In this document: one piece after another, positions 21,307 to 33,876 of the stretch
Layout: each line of letters starts with the position of its first letter
Position numbering within the stretch: position 1 is the stretch's first letter
DNA from: Eunapius fragilis
Taxonomy: Eukaryota > Porifera > Demospongiae > Spongillida > Spongillidae
DNA length: 64,000 nucleotides
Assembly (NCBI GenBank): GCA_963681505.1
Contig: OY811975.1
Span: forward strand, 7,750,946-7,814,945
Reading direction: 5' to 3'
Notes under the pieces: model-generated
Told to the model about the DNA's origin: nothing
The model's database searches: none
Seen by the model: only the letters and a program-made list of their open reading frames with translations
Made by a program: the position numbers and the translations under genes

Positions 21307-23880
21307 AGGGTTGTTTAGAGCGATGAATCCTTACCTACAATAAACGCTAAGCAGACTATGGTTCACAGTTAGTTTAGTGAGTTGTTTTTGTTCACAAAAG
21401 GCTGAGGTGTAGAAAGATGGCGCCAGTAATGAGGCAAAAACGTTAAGATTCTACTTTTGAAAACCAAACGGACAATATGCAAGCAGTGAACAAGATTTTT
21501 TGCATTTAGAGATATGGTTACATATACGACCAAAATACGATTTTTTGTTTTTGGATGCGGTACTAAATAATAGTGAAATTGGAACTAAAATATAACGTAC
21601 CCCCAATACACTTGAAAATATTGACATAGTATTGAGCGGCATAAGGGGTTCATTTTTACAGCATTCATAGCTGACATGTTTTACAACATAGTGGTATGAC
21701 TGGCATGAGTTTGATGATTTCATTATGAAGCCATAAACTTTTACTTCCTCGATACTGTCGCGGACTTTAATCAAACGCGCTACGTACTCTTCTGCACTGG
21801 TAACAGATGTCCAAATACTTCGGTACACTGGCTCTTTTCCAGACGTTCGGCCATGGCGTTCTGAATATCTTACATGTCTCGATTGGCGGCTTGGTCATAT
21901 GCGTGGAGCGGTGTTCCACCATGAGGTTTCTAGCTGGACTGCGCTCAGTAATTATTGAATTGCATATTGAGGGCAAATAATTGATTATAACTGCCAATTG
22001 TGGCGGAAGGGAATGATACATGTAAGTGTTTATAAGGCATTTTGTTCCAGAAAAGAGCGCAAGCTGAGGGTTGGACAAACTATTCATTTTCGTTTTTATC
22101 TCAGTAAACTAAAATATTATTTGTCCCATACTTACTACTGAGCGGACGAACAAGTAGCCACGTGATTTTCAGTGAAAAAAAATGCTTGGGTCACAATCTG
22201 CCGCCATTGAATCATGGGTTTGACGTAATATTGGCATGTACATCGTTCCCAGTCCCTGTGGATACAATCTTTGTTGATTAAATGATTTAAAGTTGGCATA
22301 AGCAACTGATAAGCAATATCGTGCCATTATTAAAAAAAAGACAAACCTGGAAAAACCTAGGTAATCGTTGGAAAATTAATTGTGCATTAATCGCCTAAAT
22401 CGTTTCAATGTTTCTCATAACCGATTTGCAAGGTGCTGTAAACCTGAAAAATAGATTTGACTTTTTTCATAGTCGAAATAATCGATTTTGATTTATAAAA
22501 AAGGTTACACTCCCTAACATGAAGATAGCAGACTGAGAACAGTCCTTGATGCTCTTACCACAGCCATGACACATCCATGTACAAAAGCTAGGAAACAGTT
22601 TCCCCCCTGACGGTTTGCACAGCTTTGGTCTCAACTGCAGGTATCCTACAGTATTCCATTTCGGAATATTCCTCAACCTGCAGATGTCACCAGAAAATAT
22701 TCGTAATTCGGACCAAGGGTGTAATTTTGAAAGGATCTTGCTTCGTTCCACTACAGAGCCTTTGGAGTTGAGAAGACAAGGACTACAGCTTATCATTCAT
22801 GCACAAGGAGATGGAATGGTGTAGAGAGCATGCAAACAGATCCATCTTAGAGACTCATGCATGCTTCGCACGTTTGTGGAGAAGAAAACGGACTGGTCAA
22901 TTGATGCTTAATGCACATCGCACTTCAATGCATCCTTAAACAGACAGGACTCCATTCGAGGCGATGTTTGGACCTCGAGTTCAAGGTTCCGTATTTCCTT
23001 GGAAAAACGGGAATCGGACGGGTACATGAGCTCAATGAGTAAAAAAATCTATTCCGTCGCAGAACTGTAAGAAATAGTTGAAACGAACATTGTAGAAGCT
23101 GCTTTGGAAATCTAGAAACAAGGTTATGATATGCATTCGAAAGAACTAGTTGGGGATCAAGTGTGATTGTCTTAATGCAGTAAAGCTGGATGATTGGTGG
23201 GAAGCAGGTTGGGAAGTAAGTGAGGCCCGTTACCATTTGTGTTAAGCATAATGACAAACATCGGTTCAGAACCCTGATGTGAATCGATTGAAATAGAATC
23301 CATGAAAACCAATAGTTCTAATGTGGAGGCGCCGATGGTTGACCATGAATTCATTGTAGCAAAGAGTAGGTTCCCACCAATAATCTTGGTCCAAGTGGAA
23401 CTTGAACGACAGTACTCGAAGGTGCTGGATCAAATTTAAGACGATCAGGACGAAACTGGAGAATTCCTGATCAATACGGAGTTCCAATATCTGACTATTA
23501 AGCTCGGGTCGAGCTTCTGAGAGGAAGGACAAATGGCAGACTTTGTTATGTGCACGCATTAAATGAAATGTACTCGTATGCGCGGGGAGAGATTGTTTAC
23601 GTAGCGACTGACTGAGAACGTTGTGTTTCATTGTTGTCAAAACATTTACAGTAATTTCCGCTGCTTTTCACAAATTGCATCGGGACTCGGATCGCGCACT
23701 GCATATCGCATCTACATATTTTCTACAACACCTGCCAAAAATATTCTAAACAGGATGAAAACCGAAATATGCTATCGCTCAATTTGTCAATATCTTTAAT
23801 GCATGATATTATTATAAATAGTTTCACTGTTTACATGTACACCTTATGCACTGAGTAACTGCTTGATTAATTCACTTTCA
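21307..23880. other. No confident gene; scattered open frames on minus strand
   Basis: Minus-strand frames at 21451-21828, 22467-22796 and 22925-23640 are open but show no family motif. At 21745-21796 (minus) a possible exon, AEEYVARLIKVRDSIEE, lies between CTGTTACCAG and GTAAAA. The frame at 22467-22796 has a Cys-rich patch, FCTWMCHGCGKSIKDC. These may be exons of one unrecognised gene or chance. Confidence 0.3.
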
Positions 23881-23881
23881 G

Positions 23882-24743
23882 AATGAACCCATGCAATGCT
23901 ACAGTTGTGCTTGATTCGAGCGCCCAAATCTTCATCGTTGTCCTCGGCTTTCCCTGTTTATTGATCGGCATTTTCGACGTCGTTGCGCTTCTTGCAATGC
24001 GCCTGCACACGAAAGTTCTCTACCGACTGGTTCTGTACAAGGTGATATGCGAAGTGGCTTTCTCTATTGCAATGTCTGGAGCGGCCATCAAGTACGAGCG
24101 CGTGCCCCTGCTGTGCATCGATGCAATTTTCATCTTCATGGTAACGGCGTGTACGATGCTTTGCTTCTGCTTTTCCATGCACCTGCTCCTCTTTGCCGTC
24201 TGCTACAAGAACCCGAAAGTGTTGGAACCGCTATACGTCGCCGTAACAGTTGGACTCTCTACTGTTTTGTCAGCTTTTTATTTGGCGTTCGTTCAATTGG
24301 ATTCTTCAGTCCGCGGCTGCGCTTACGACACTGTGATGGCGGGAGCGTGTACCGTCGTCTTTCTATTGCTCATGCTTTCATCAGCAAACTTTATGGTCAC
24401 CACTGTGACGGTGATGTACCGATGCTGGTGCAAACACGAAACATCATTCAGAAGGCAGTACAAGGCGACATTTAAAGAGACCATTCCATTCCTTCTCTAT
24501 CCGACAGTATATGGGATATTTGGTTTCTTGCTATTGAGCCTCAGCATTCACAACGCGGTGCCCATTGCGGCGCTCAAGAGCACACACAACTTAAGATACA
24601 CCCTCCCCCAGGGCTTCTGTCTGCTTGGTTGCGTGCTGGTAATGGTTCACTTGAGTGTGGTCCGGTTCCTTCAGAACCATGAGCAAAAGCCACCGATGGT
24701 TTCGAGGCTTGAAGCGCAGAACGGAATGTATGGAAGTGTTTAA
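23882..24743 (+). CDS. Seven-transmembrane receptor (GPCR-like)
   Basis: One exon encodes 286 residues from ATG 23883 to TAA 24741-24743. It has seven hydrophobic segments at about residues 12-36, 44-66, 76-106, 113-136, 150-178, 198-220 and 240-263. Cys78, at the start of helix 3, and Cys146, in the second outer loop, fit the disulfide of rhodopsin-like receptors. Asn5 is a glycosylation site in a short extracellular N-terminus. The third inner loop (about 180-197, RCWCKHETSFRRQYKATFK) is basic, as in G-protein-coupling loops, and helix 6 has a central Pro. A canonical E/DRY after helix 3 is absent (LLLFAVCYKNP instead), so it is a divergent member, perhaps of a lineage-specific expansion. 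ATTCACTTTCAG/AATG just before the start is a good splice acceptor, so a 5-prime UTR intron is likely. The ligand cannot be inferred. This is the least damaged gene in the window. Confidence 0.78.
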
Positions 24744-25899
24744 TGACCGAATTATAGAAAATTAATGTGTTTCGTCTCTGTTGTGTTGTACATTAACTGC
24801 CTAGTTGACCTATGCTTTCTCCCCTAATAGCTACATTATATACTTTTCTGTTTTCGTTTGCAAATTTTAAAAAAAACTAATATGCAAATTTAAAACTAAT
24901 ATGCAAATTTTTAAAAATCTAATATGCATGCATGCATGCATGCGTGGGGTATGTATGGGGTCGAGGCAGCGAAAAGGGATCTACACAGTAAAACCGCGGT
25001 GTTATGGATGTGTGTAGCAATGACACTTTCTATGGTATCCCGAGAGGGTTGGAAGAACTAATTAATATTTCAGTAATTTATTCGCCCACAATATGAAGTC
25101 AAAATCAGCAACACTATTAACCTCAAGTTCTCAATGAATAATTTCTGTTGGGCAGGCTAAAGCTATGATTTTGGTAATGGCTGTCATTTTGGGATGACAT
25201 AATACTAATAATTACCACGTACATGTATCGATTCAATCAATACTTGACCGATTACCGGCCGGATTAATTATTCGTAAATATAGCCGCCATTTTAAATGGG
25301 ATGAAGGCGAAGTGTGTTTGGGCAAGTAACTTTCAAGAATTAGAATACACTCCCCGGCATACTTTGATACCCGAGATGGGTCACAATTGCTGGTTTTGTC
25401 TATGGCTGGTTGTATACAAAATATCTACGCAATGGCCTATTCCATCATTTAATCGTACACCCCCACAGAAGACAAGAATGGGTGTCCTGGGGGGCATGTG
25501 CAATATTTGTCCAAGGGGTATGTAGTGACATCACAATCTGATTTTTCAGAGGGTCTCCTGTCTAATGGTGTATTCAACTGAGCAGCCACACTTATCAGTG
25601 GCTATGTATTCAATGACGTGGGGTGTTAATTCTGTTGTGGTGTGTGATGCTTTTAGGATGGAAAAGGTGCATTCTTATTGATGCACACCTCTTAATGGTG
25701 ACTATTCTGGCATTGTGCAGGCATACATCATGACTGTGTAAGCAAGACTTCCAGAACCTCTCTTTTCTCTTCTCTCTCCCCTATTTTTGAACTTCTATTC
25801 TTCCTTCTTTCTCTCCTCATACTTCCCACTCTTTATTTTCCAGCACTCACTACATATTCGAACCTTTGTCTGCCTGCTTTCCTGTTTGAATCTCTCATA

Positions 25900-25900
<1 letters not shown>
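24744..25900. other. Intergenic; short AT repeats only
   Basis: Contains the short tandem motif CTAATATGCAAATTT near 24875-24915 followed by a GCAT run (24926-24942). No gene is supported. Confidence 0.4.

Positions 25901-25959
<59 letters not shown>
25901..25959. repeat. CA dinucleotide microsatellite
   Basis: About 29 uninterrupted CA units, passing into CACG variants. Confidence 0.97.
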
Positions 25960-25963
<4 letters not shown>

Positions 25964-26570
25964 GCACACACATCCATGCACGTATGCAAACACGCGTTCA
26001 TATATATAAACATCTCAAGAACAGCATAATAGAGAGCACAACTATACATATTGCCCGGACTGTTTTTGTGTATTTGTGTTCATGTGTATGTGTGTGATCT
26101 AGCTATTTAAATTTATGTTTTAATTGCCATATGCATACTCCGAAAGAGTGGCCAGTAATTTGCGCATTACTTGGAGTGTGATACACACTCAAATATAGAT
26201 CACATGCCTCAATTTCAACTGGAACTATTAGTTTTAAATTTTAGTGCCTGTTATGGCGCACCGCCGCCTTCTTAAAAGAGAAGTTTAGCTGAACTGTCTG
26301 GAATGGTTGTGCTTTGTAGTTGACATTATTTGATGCTTGAATGGACTACCTGGTGACAAGATGGCTAAACAGAGGGGTGAATGTCTTGTAGGTCAAAGCA
26401 GGTCAGCATGGTCTGGTGGTCACGATGTTTTAAGAGGTCATTCCACCATGGCAAGCTGGACAGCAGCATGGAACTAATTTGTACCTGGTCCTCTGGCGAA
26501 GATACTAGTACTGATTCAGTCATTAAGTAAAGAAAATTACAGAACGCCCTACGAATAGAAATCAGTAGTA
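25960..26570. other. No gene seen
   Basis: Short open frames only. A near-palindrome AGTAATTTGCGCATTACT lies at about 26154-26171. Confidence 0.4.
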
Positions 26571-26572
26571 CC

Positions 26573-26940
26573 ATCGGAAGTTTCGTTAGAAACTTCCATA
26601 TAGGATTTGACCCCGACTATGAATGTCATTACAAAAACGCGACCCGTCTGTAACAACACTCCCGACGATCGGATCGTGTAGCTTGTTTTAGCAATCGATC
26701 TAGAAGTCAAAAATGAGTAGTTTCGTTTTTGTTTCATGTCGCTGAACCGCGTGGTTGTTGAGAACAAGAGTGTACTGCCCGTCCTCGTACCCAGTCTCGG
26801 AACAAGGGGCGGGTCGTCTTCTCATTCTTATTCTTCTTCTCCTTCTTGGCAACGCATAACTCAGGACAGGAACATTTCTAAGCGATGAAAATTTCACCAA
26901 TAGCTTCAGAATCGGCTGGAGGACTCGCTTTTATATAATA
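26573..26940 (+). mobile_element. Hairpin-ended element, copy 26.6 kb
   Basis: It begins ATCGGAAGTTTC with a perfect hairpin (stem GGAAGTTTC, loop GTTA, GAAACTTCC; 26576-26597), then ATATAGGATTTGACC. It continues to a short TTC/TTCTCC triplet patch (about 26816-26846) and ends in GACAGGAACATTTCTAAGCG, then TTCAGAATCGGCTGGAGG. It is nearly identical to 39509-39883. It is non-coding. Confidence 0.75.
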
Positions 26941-27008
26941 TAATACTTTGATAAACAATCGACTATCAGCCTTGTATAATTAAATGGGTATGAAAAAAAA
27001 TAAAGAAA

Positions 27009-27294
27009 ACAAGTAAATAAAAACATTCTCTATGAGAAAGTTGGTGGGATATAGGATTTGATTATGACATTGGTGGTGTAAAAAGCAAGGAAACAAGGTC
27101 TTATCAGAAGGGAAAATGTCATAGTCCTATATTTAGCACACAAACAACACATGCCCTAGAAATGTGCTAAATATAGGACTATGACATTTTCCCTTCTGAT
27201 AAGACCTTATTTCCTTGCTTTTTACACCACCAATGTCATAATCAAATCCTATATCCCACCAACTTTCTCGTAGAGAATGTTTTTATTTACTTGT
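27009..27294. mobile_element. 286-bp palindromic MITE, copy 2
   Basis: A near-perfect palindrome with ends ACAAGTAAATAAAAACATTC and GAATGTTTTTATTTACTTGT. The arms meet around CACACAAACAACACATGCCC at about 27130-27155. It is almost identical to 39903-40188 and has the same length as 36495-36780. There is no coding capacity and no clear target duplication, so the superfamily is unassigned. Confidence 0.9.
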
Positions 27295-27889
27295 ACAAAT
27301 AAATGTAAATTTAAATCACGTGAGATCGTCTCATCCCGTGCGAGTTTAGAAGCTACTAGAAAACATTTTCAATCGATATATTTGCGTCGCTGGAAGGTGG
27401 AGAAGAAGTTAAGTTGGAGAGCGACAAAGGAGCCCAATGATGGTTGGAAGTCAGCAACAAGACGTTCAGAAGCGTTCGGAGTTGTGCCACGAAAAGAATA
27501 GTCAGCACCTATGTAATCCGGATGCAATTGTCAGTTGAAACGTTACCTCTGAAGTGCGGAGCAATAATGGTACACGCGTTGATTATATAAGTGTAGGAAA
27601 TGTTCAGCGTTATGTATCCTCTCGTGTACCTGACGGGCATTTCTTTGTATATGATATTTATTAACGTGTGTAAAGGCATTCTTGTCAATATCCAAACGCC
27701 TTTTTTTTTCTCAAAGCGGCGACTGGAGAAGGCAAAATCGTCATTGACAGCACGGAGAACACTCTCACATGGAACTCAGGATTCCTTTCTACCAGCATTG
27801 GAACTAGTCCAGTCAGACAATGGCGTATCAAGTTCTGCAGCAGGAAATCACATAACATCCAGATGCTGTAGCTTTTTTGATCTTTTGTA

Positions 27890-28627
27890 ATGGACAACAG
27901 GGCTCATAGTACTAGGTCATCTGAACAAGTCAGAGTGGTCCTCAATAATCAGAAACAGGTACATATTAATTCGTATCTCCATTGCTTTTTTGTCTCATTT
28001 TCATTTTTGCTTTAGTGTGTCTTGTATTTCAAAGGGGAATGAGACTTGTGTATTAAATGACGATCGGGCGTTTTGAAGTAGACGTAAGTCAGATGTTTGC
28101 CTTATCTTTATAACTGTGAGGTTACCTCACTTTCAGCACACTCCAAGCCAACGTACATTATCTCTCTTGTTGAGGTATTATTAGTAAAATTGTTAAAATG
28201 TCATTATTTTCTCATTTCATAACAGGCATCACCATCTCAAGTCGTCCTGATCTTGCTAATTGTGAGCCACAGTTAGTTTCTTACAACAGCAGCTGGTGTC
28301 ATCAGATAATGTGAGTTTGGATGTAGCAGATGACAGAAGTGGATGTGAGCTGCTACCTGCTCAAAACATCCAGATGAACAAAGAATTCATCTGCATGCAA
28401 CAGTTGGTACTACATGCCCTGATACCAATTTATCTTTCAACTGTTCATTATCTATATAGGCAACGAATGCAATGGATGATGCTGATGCTGCATTGATCGC
28501 TAACAGGTGGTAGTCTAAGGACCACACAGCAGGGCCCTATGTTGTCAGAGGTATTACTGATGAGTTTAATAACCTTGGAATGCCACGGCCAGCCAAGAAG
28601 TCTTCATTACGAGATGAAATGATATAG
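27890..28627 (+). CDS. Candidate three-exon small gene, with one in-frame stop
   Basis: Three plus-strand exons join with phase-0 introns. Exon 1 (27890-27958) starts at an ATG that has an in-frame TGA close upstream, reads MDNRAHSTRSSEQVRVVLNN and onward, and ends at AAACAG/GTACAT. Exon 2 (28290-28406, 39 codons) follows TTACAACAG and ends at CAGTTG/GTACTA; it includes LDVADDRSGCELLPAQNIQM. Exon 3 (28460-28627, 55 codons) follows TATATAG and reads ATNAMDDADAALIANRW, stop, then SKDHTAGPYVVRGITDEFNN to the end KKSSLRDEMI. The product would be about 118 residues. The TAG at 28511-28513 interrupts exon 3 with coding character on both sides, so the copy is a pseudogene, a polymorphic null allele or a sequencing error. 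The protein is not recognised; transposon-derived is possible. Confidence 0.42.
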
Positions 28628-30249
28628 ACTGGTGGAGGATGAAGAATAGCAGTCAAACTTAAATGTTGGAGGACATTGTTCTTTTCTTTGACCTTAAATG
28701 TTATTATTATTCATTCTGTGAATGGAATGTGTTGGGCACGAGGGGGCAGAAGTGTAGCCATGGCGGCGCCATAAACAACTCGTTCGTGTGGCGCTCTGAA
28801 CGTTGCAAAGTTAATTAAAGCAGTATAGCATTATGTGGGTAAAATCATACTACAGTGCCTCGGATACAATCCTTGATACAACAGTCGTATTAGCTTAGAA
28901 ATTTGTACTATAAAATTGCATGCGTACTAAAAATTACACACATTGTACAGGTACAATTTGATGTAATTGTTAAATGGTGATTGCAACGAATTTCCAAACT
29001 GAGTATTTACGTAAGTTTATTTTGAAGATACATTAAATGCCCAACGTTGAAATAATTCTTTTTTTCCTGTGATTATGGCCCGTATTGAAATGACATATTA
29101 TGATTGAACGGCAGCAATGTATAGGTTTGCTAGCCCGCTAAGATAGCTGTAATTTGGCATGCGCCATATAAAATGAGGTCCCCTCTCTGCAGTTAACTAT
29201 GGGAATAGGCAATTCAATGAATGGGAGGCGGAACTCATCCGGATATTATATTTTATTATAAAATGGTATTCGATCAATGTCAATACCGATGACAAATACC
29301 TAAGAACCTCCGAATGGAGAAACATAAACAGGCTATTTCGAATATAAAGTATTCCAGTAAACGATTTTTCCGACTAATGCCGATTTAGTTATCGAACGGA
29401 TAAGTTAATATCCGTATAACCCGAATAACCTGACAACTGGTTACACACGTGTACCCAAATGTAAATGCCTTAGATATTAATTCCTACTCTTGTCATGAAA
29501 CTTTATGCCTAACATAACATGTGGTTGCAAATACTTTGCCTTGGATCTGAATATTCTTTAAAAATGTCTTGCCATGAATATTAAATGACATAAAACTTGC
29601 ACATGCTTGCAACTGCCTTGCGTTGAATCGTTTGAACTAAATATGTTGCTATTCATATTTCCATCAAGCATGCTATGAACTGTGTGCATTTCATTAGTAC
29701 ATTATATGTGTGCTACTGTACTATCATGTTTAATTTTAGATATAATACAACGTCGACAGGGGCACCACTCAGAACATGATGATACATACATGCATACACA
29801 ACTGAGCACAAATATTTTTGGGTGTACGAAAATGCGATGCAACAGACGTACTTGCACTGCTCAGATGTGCCGTTGAAACAGTGTAAATAAACCGACCTGT
29901 TAAGTTTGAGTATACCACAGCACCACACCCGACAGTGTCTTCTTCCTCCATTCAATCTACTGCCATCTCGTGCACATGGACGCCTCATTTGCTCAATGAC
30001 GACGCCACAATGGATCCCCCACCCCTCCCTCCATTGAATCTTCCCCTATAGCGTTTGTGTTTTGACATCACATACCATGAGTACCTCCAGCAAGCACGTC
30101 ACGCCTTGCAAGTATGCATATACGCTGGCTGCACGTAACACACACAAAAAAAGTCTTCAGTAGTCAAGTTATGTTACACGTGGACATTATAGCATAAAGC
30201 TGCATGTCATTTCAACATGAGGTGTGAACTCTCTAATGATAAATTTAAT
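28628..30249. other. No gene supported
   Basis: AT-rich, with short frames only. A minus-strand start at 29951 (MEEEDTVGCGAVVYSNLTGR) looks coding for about 30 residues but cannot be linked to anything. Confidence 0.35.
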
Positions 30250-33200
30250 TCAATTCTGAGTAAAGAGTCCATTGTTCCGAGTATATTCCACATTTCCATC
30301 ATAGAACCAGACGTACATGTCACCACTGGGTAGGTGAACTGTGGAATATGTGAGGATAGCAATGACAGCTCTCAACAATTTGGAATATGACAAGTATACG
30401 AGAGTAGATAGAACACCAACTGCTCTTTCTCCAATGATGGTGGAAAGCCTAGAAAGAAAGAAACTGGTGGAGGTAATGGGAGATCTTTGAAGACAGTAAT
30501 GGCAGACCAGAATGGTTGCCATGGTGAGGATGAGGAGGTAAGCTGGGAACACTAACTGAAGGCCAGCCTTGTCAGCATCATCCATGCCATTGTAAAAACA
30601 CATAGGGAGCCCAAGGTCAAGGTTCACGAATGACACAATCACCTGCAATGGATTTAAAATGGACTGGTTGATTAATATAGAAGTATTGACTTGGATAATG
30701 TTGGCATAGAAGATGAGCCCATGGAGTGCGCCCTGTGTGATGGTGAGGTAGAACAGTGCTGCTACCAGGAAGACACCCAACACTGCAAACATTACATGTG
30801 TGGTCAGCCACATATCTGAGCACTCCTGGTAGTTGGAAGAACCAAAGATCACACTGATGTTGCCATGGCAATGACCACAAATAATGCCAGTGCGCCCTCC
30901 ATTGCACAGGTACCCAGGCCTTGCTAGAGACAGCTTCTTGATGGTACTATTGCAGCAGTCCAAAGGACAGATTTGAGCCAGAGCTGGAAGAGTGTTATTG
31001 TACACACCAATCCAGTTAGTTTTATTTCTGGTTACAGTACCATCTGAAGTATCACAGATCACTCCTAATGATGTCAGGAATGGAGAACAGTCACACTTCA
31101 TCATGCTGGTAGAAGAATTGGTAATTAATACAAACCCTGGCTCACATGGTAACAGCATCACATTTATAACAGTTGTGTAACCATTAGGATCATTGGAAAG
31201 AAGCAATTTGAGTGATGCATTTTCTGGTCCATACATTTGGTACTCTATTTGAGCACAAACTGTTCCTTCCACTGAGGCTTCTGTCGAGGTCCAAGCATGA
31301 TGTTTTGAGATTGAATATAATCTGTATCAACTTGTGTGTAAACCACACTAGGAGATAGGTTATTTCTTTTATCCACTGAGGTAATATTAAGTTTTACAGT
31401 CCTACCAGGATATGTGGTAAGATTTGGACTTGTGCTATTGCGCAAATTAGGATCACTGCAGCCACAATAGACCACATTTTCTGGAAAGGAGAGTACTTGG
31501 GTATCATTGATGTCTCCTGGTAATGGAGTAATATTGAAATATTCATCAAGTTCATTTCATGTAAGAGGTATGAGTTGGGTTCAAGAAAGGAACCACCACA
31601 ATCATAGATAGGCTTGGCATAAACAGCATGACCACCTTGCAGTGCACGGTTATGAATGAAGGTTATTAAGGAAGCATTGATTGTATGATGGAGGCGTAGA
31701 AGACAATTCAGTAACTTCCGCTAAATGTACTCATTCTGTTTCCCATTACTGTATATAGCACCACCATATCCAGTTGCTATATTGTTGGAAAAGCGCACTA
31801 TACTATTGCAATAGAAGTACAATGGAACATTGTTGGACAGACTTATGGCTCCTCCATTAACTCCTGTGTTATGGTCAAATGTGATGTAACCATGCAGTGT
31901 CACGATACCACCTTCTCCTTGTATTGCACCTTAGGGAGAGTTATATGAGAAATGGCTCCCTGTGGTGGTACTGCCAAAGATGTCCATCTTCACTCCATTA
32001 AAGTAAATGGCTCCTGCACATGTACTGGAAGGGCAGTGGTTATCTTTTACAACCACATCCTGGAGGGTGAGTTTGTTTATCCCTGCATATGAATCAACTG
32101 CATAGATTGCTGCACCTGTTACTGCAATGTTGTTGGATATTGATACATTTCTAAACATATTATATAGAATCCCTTCAATGTGAAATGTATCAAAAAGCCC
32201 TTCAATGCAAATGGCTCCTCTTACATATCCTCTGTTCATATGGAATGTGCAGTCAGTTATTGTAAAATTGCCTATTTGTCCATACAACACCACAGCACCA
32301 CGACCATCATCAGCACTGTTGTTCTGAAATGTGTACCCTGTGATACTAACATCACCTGTTGATCCATCCAACTTCACAGCACCACCACCATAAACACCAG
32401 CACTGTTGCTCAGAAATGTACACCCTGTGATACTAACATCGCCTGTTGATCCAAACGACACCACAGCCCCACCATAAACACCAGCACTGTTGTTTTGAAA
32501 TGTGCAGTCTGTGATACTATAACATCAACTGTTGATCCATACAACGTCACAGCACCACCACCATCATAACCACCAGCACTGTTGTTCTGAAATGTACACC
32601 CTGTGATTCTGACATAGCCTGTTGATCCATCCAACCTCACAGCACAACCACCATACCAACCAGCTGTGTTGTTCTGAAATGTGCACCCTGTGATACTAAC
32701 ATCGCCTGTTGATCCATACAACCTCACAGCACCACCACCACCACCAGCACTGTTGCTCCGAAATGTGCTGTCTGTTATACTAACATTACCTTTTGATATA
32801 CCCAAACTCACAGCACCACCACCATAACCAGCACTGTTTAGAAATGTGCAGTCTGTGATGCTAACATTACCTGTTGATCCATACAACATCACACCACCAC
32901 CAACATCATTAGCACTGTTGTTCTGAAATGTGCACCCTGTGATGCTAAGCTTACCTGTTGATCCATACAACATCGCAGCACCAATAAAAGTATCGATAAG
33001 TACATTTGTGTCTGACGATATAGCTCCACTTGTACTGTCTTGAAATGTGCAGTTCACGATTAAAGTACTTTCGATTGATACAAGTTGTATACCACAGTTG
33101 ATGAACGTGATCCGTTCCATGGTCAACATTTGTACTGAAAAGTTTGCAAATACGGCGCTCGTTTTCGATTCACAACGGACAACTGTCCTTTTCGTTGAGT

Positions 33201-33444
33201 TGAGAGACCCCGTCATCGTTACGCTGCCTTCAGTGGTAATATTGCACGTCGGTTGTGAAGCTATGCGATGTTCTCCACCTTCCAACACAACAGTCATATT
33301 AGACGGGAGTGGTCTGCTGCATAGGTAGTCCTGCAGAGCAGAGCCTGGTGGAATGCTAACGGTGGTATTGACCTGATCGGACCTAGTTACATAGCTTCCG
33401 AGGAGGGATAAGGCAATAAACAGGTCGATTATCATCATCGCCAT
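30250..33444 (-). pseudogene. Beta-helix repeat membrane protein, truncated paralogue
   Basis: From ATG 33444 the minus strand encodes a hydrophobic signal peptide (IIDLFIALSLLGSYV), a 100-residue N-terminal region, and then right-handed beta-helix repeats of about 28 residues with the signature ITGCTFQNNSA...GGAV. At about 32518 two extra bases (ACTATAACATC against ACTAACATC in sister repeats) shift the frame, and reading continues at 32464-31935. There a CAA to TAA change gives a stop (SPQ becomes SP-stop; the paralogue at 60.1 kb keeps CAA). Further pieces lie at 31903-31721, 31475-31245 and 31272-30250, needing two more frame changes. The last piece has the Cys-rich module and the first membrane segments, then diverges from the paralogue at about 30281 (just after WFYDGNVEY), losing four or five membrane helices. 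The lesions mark it as dead, unless a sequencing error explains some. Confidence 0.8.
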
Positions 33445-33678
33445 GAATTTAGATCTTCCTTCAGTTCTATATAGATGACTTGCAGATATAGTATTGCAAA
33501 GGATTCTAGTACTTAGACATGTAACCAGTTATGATGTAGCTCATTGAAACAGAGGTCATATGTATTATCTCTCAGTTTGATTGGATAAACTACAACATCC
33601 TCCCACTCCCACACATACATGTACTGGTTTCACAGAATTCAATGCTGCATGGCCTGAGTACTGACTCCCCGGGACATA

Positions 33679-33679
<1 letters not shown>

Positions 33680-33742
<63 letters not shown>
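33680..33742. repeat. CA dinucleotide microsatellite
   Basis: About 31 CA units between the beta-helix pseudogene start and the hAT MITE; the paralogous block at 62.4 kb has an interrupted version at the same place. Confidence 0.97.
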
Positions 33743-33748
<6 letters not shown>

Positions 33749-33876
33749 TCACACAGTTATGCAGCCCACACTTTGTAGTGATGAGGCTTACCAGGTAGTT
33801 TCCACCACCTCACACAGTTGCACATTGAGCACAACTTTTGCAGTGGTTTTACATGACCACAACCACTTCTGAACCC

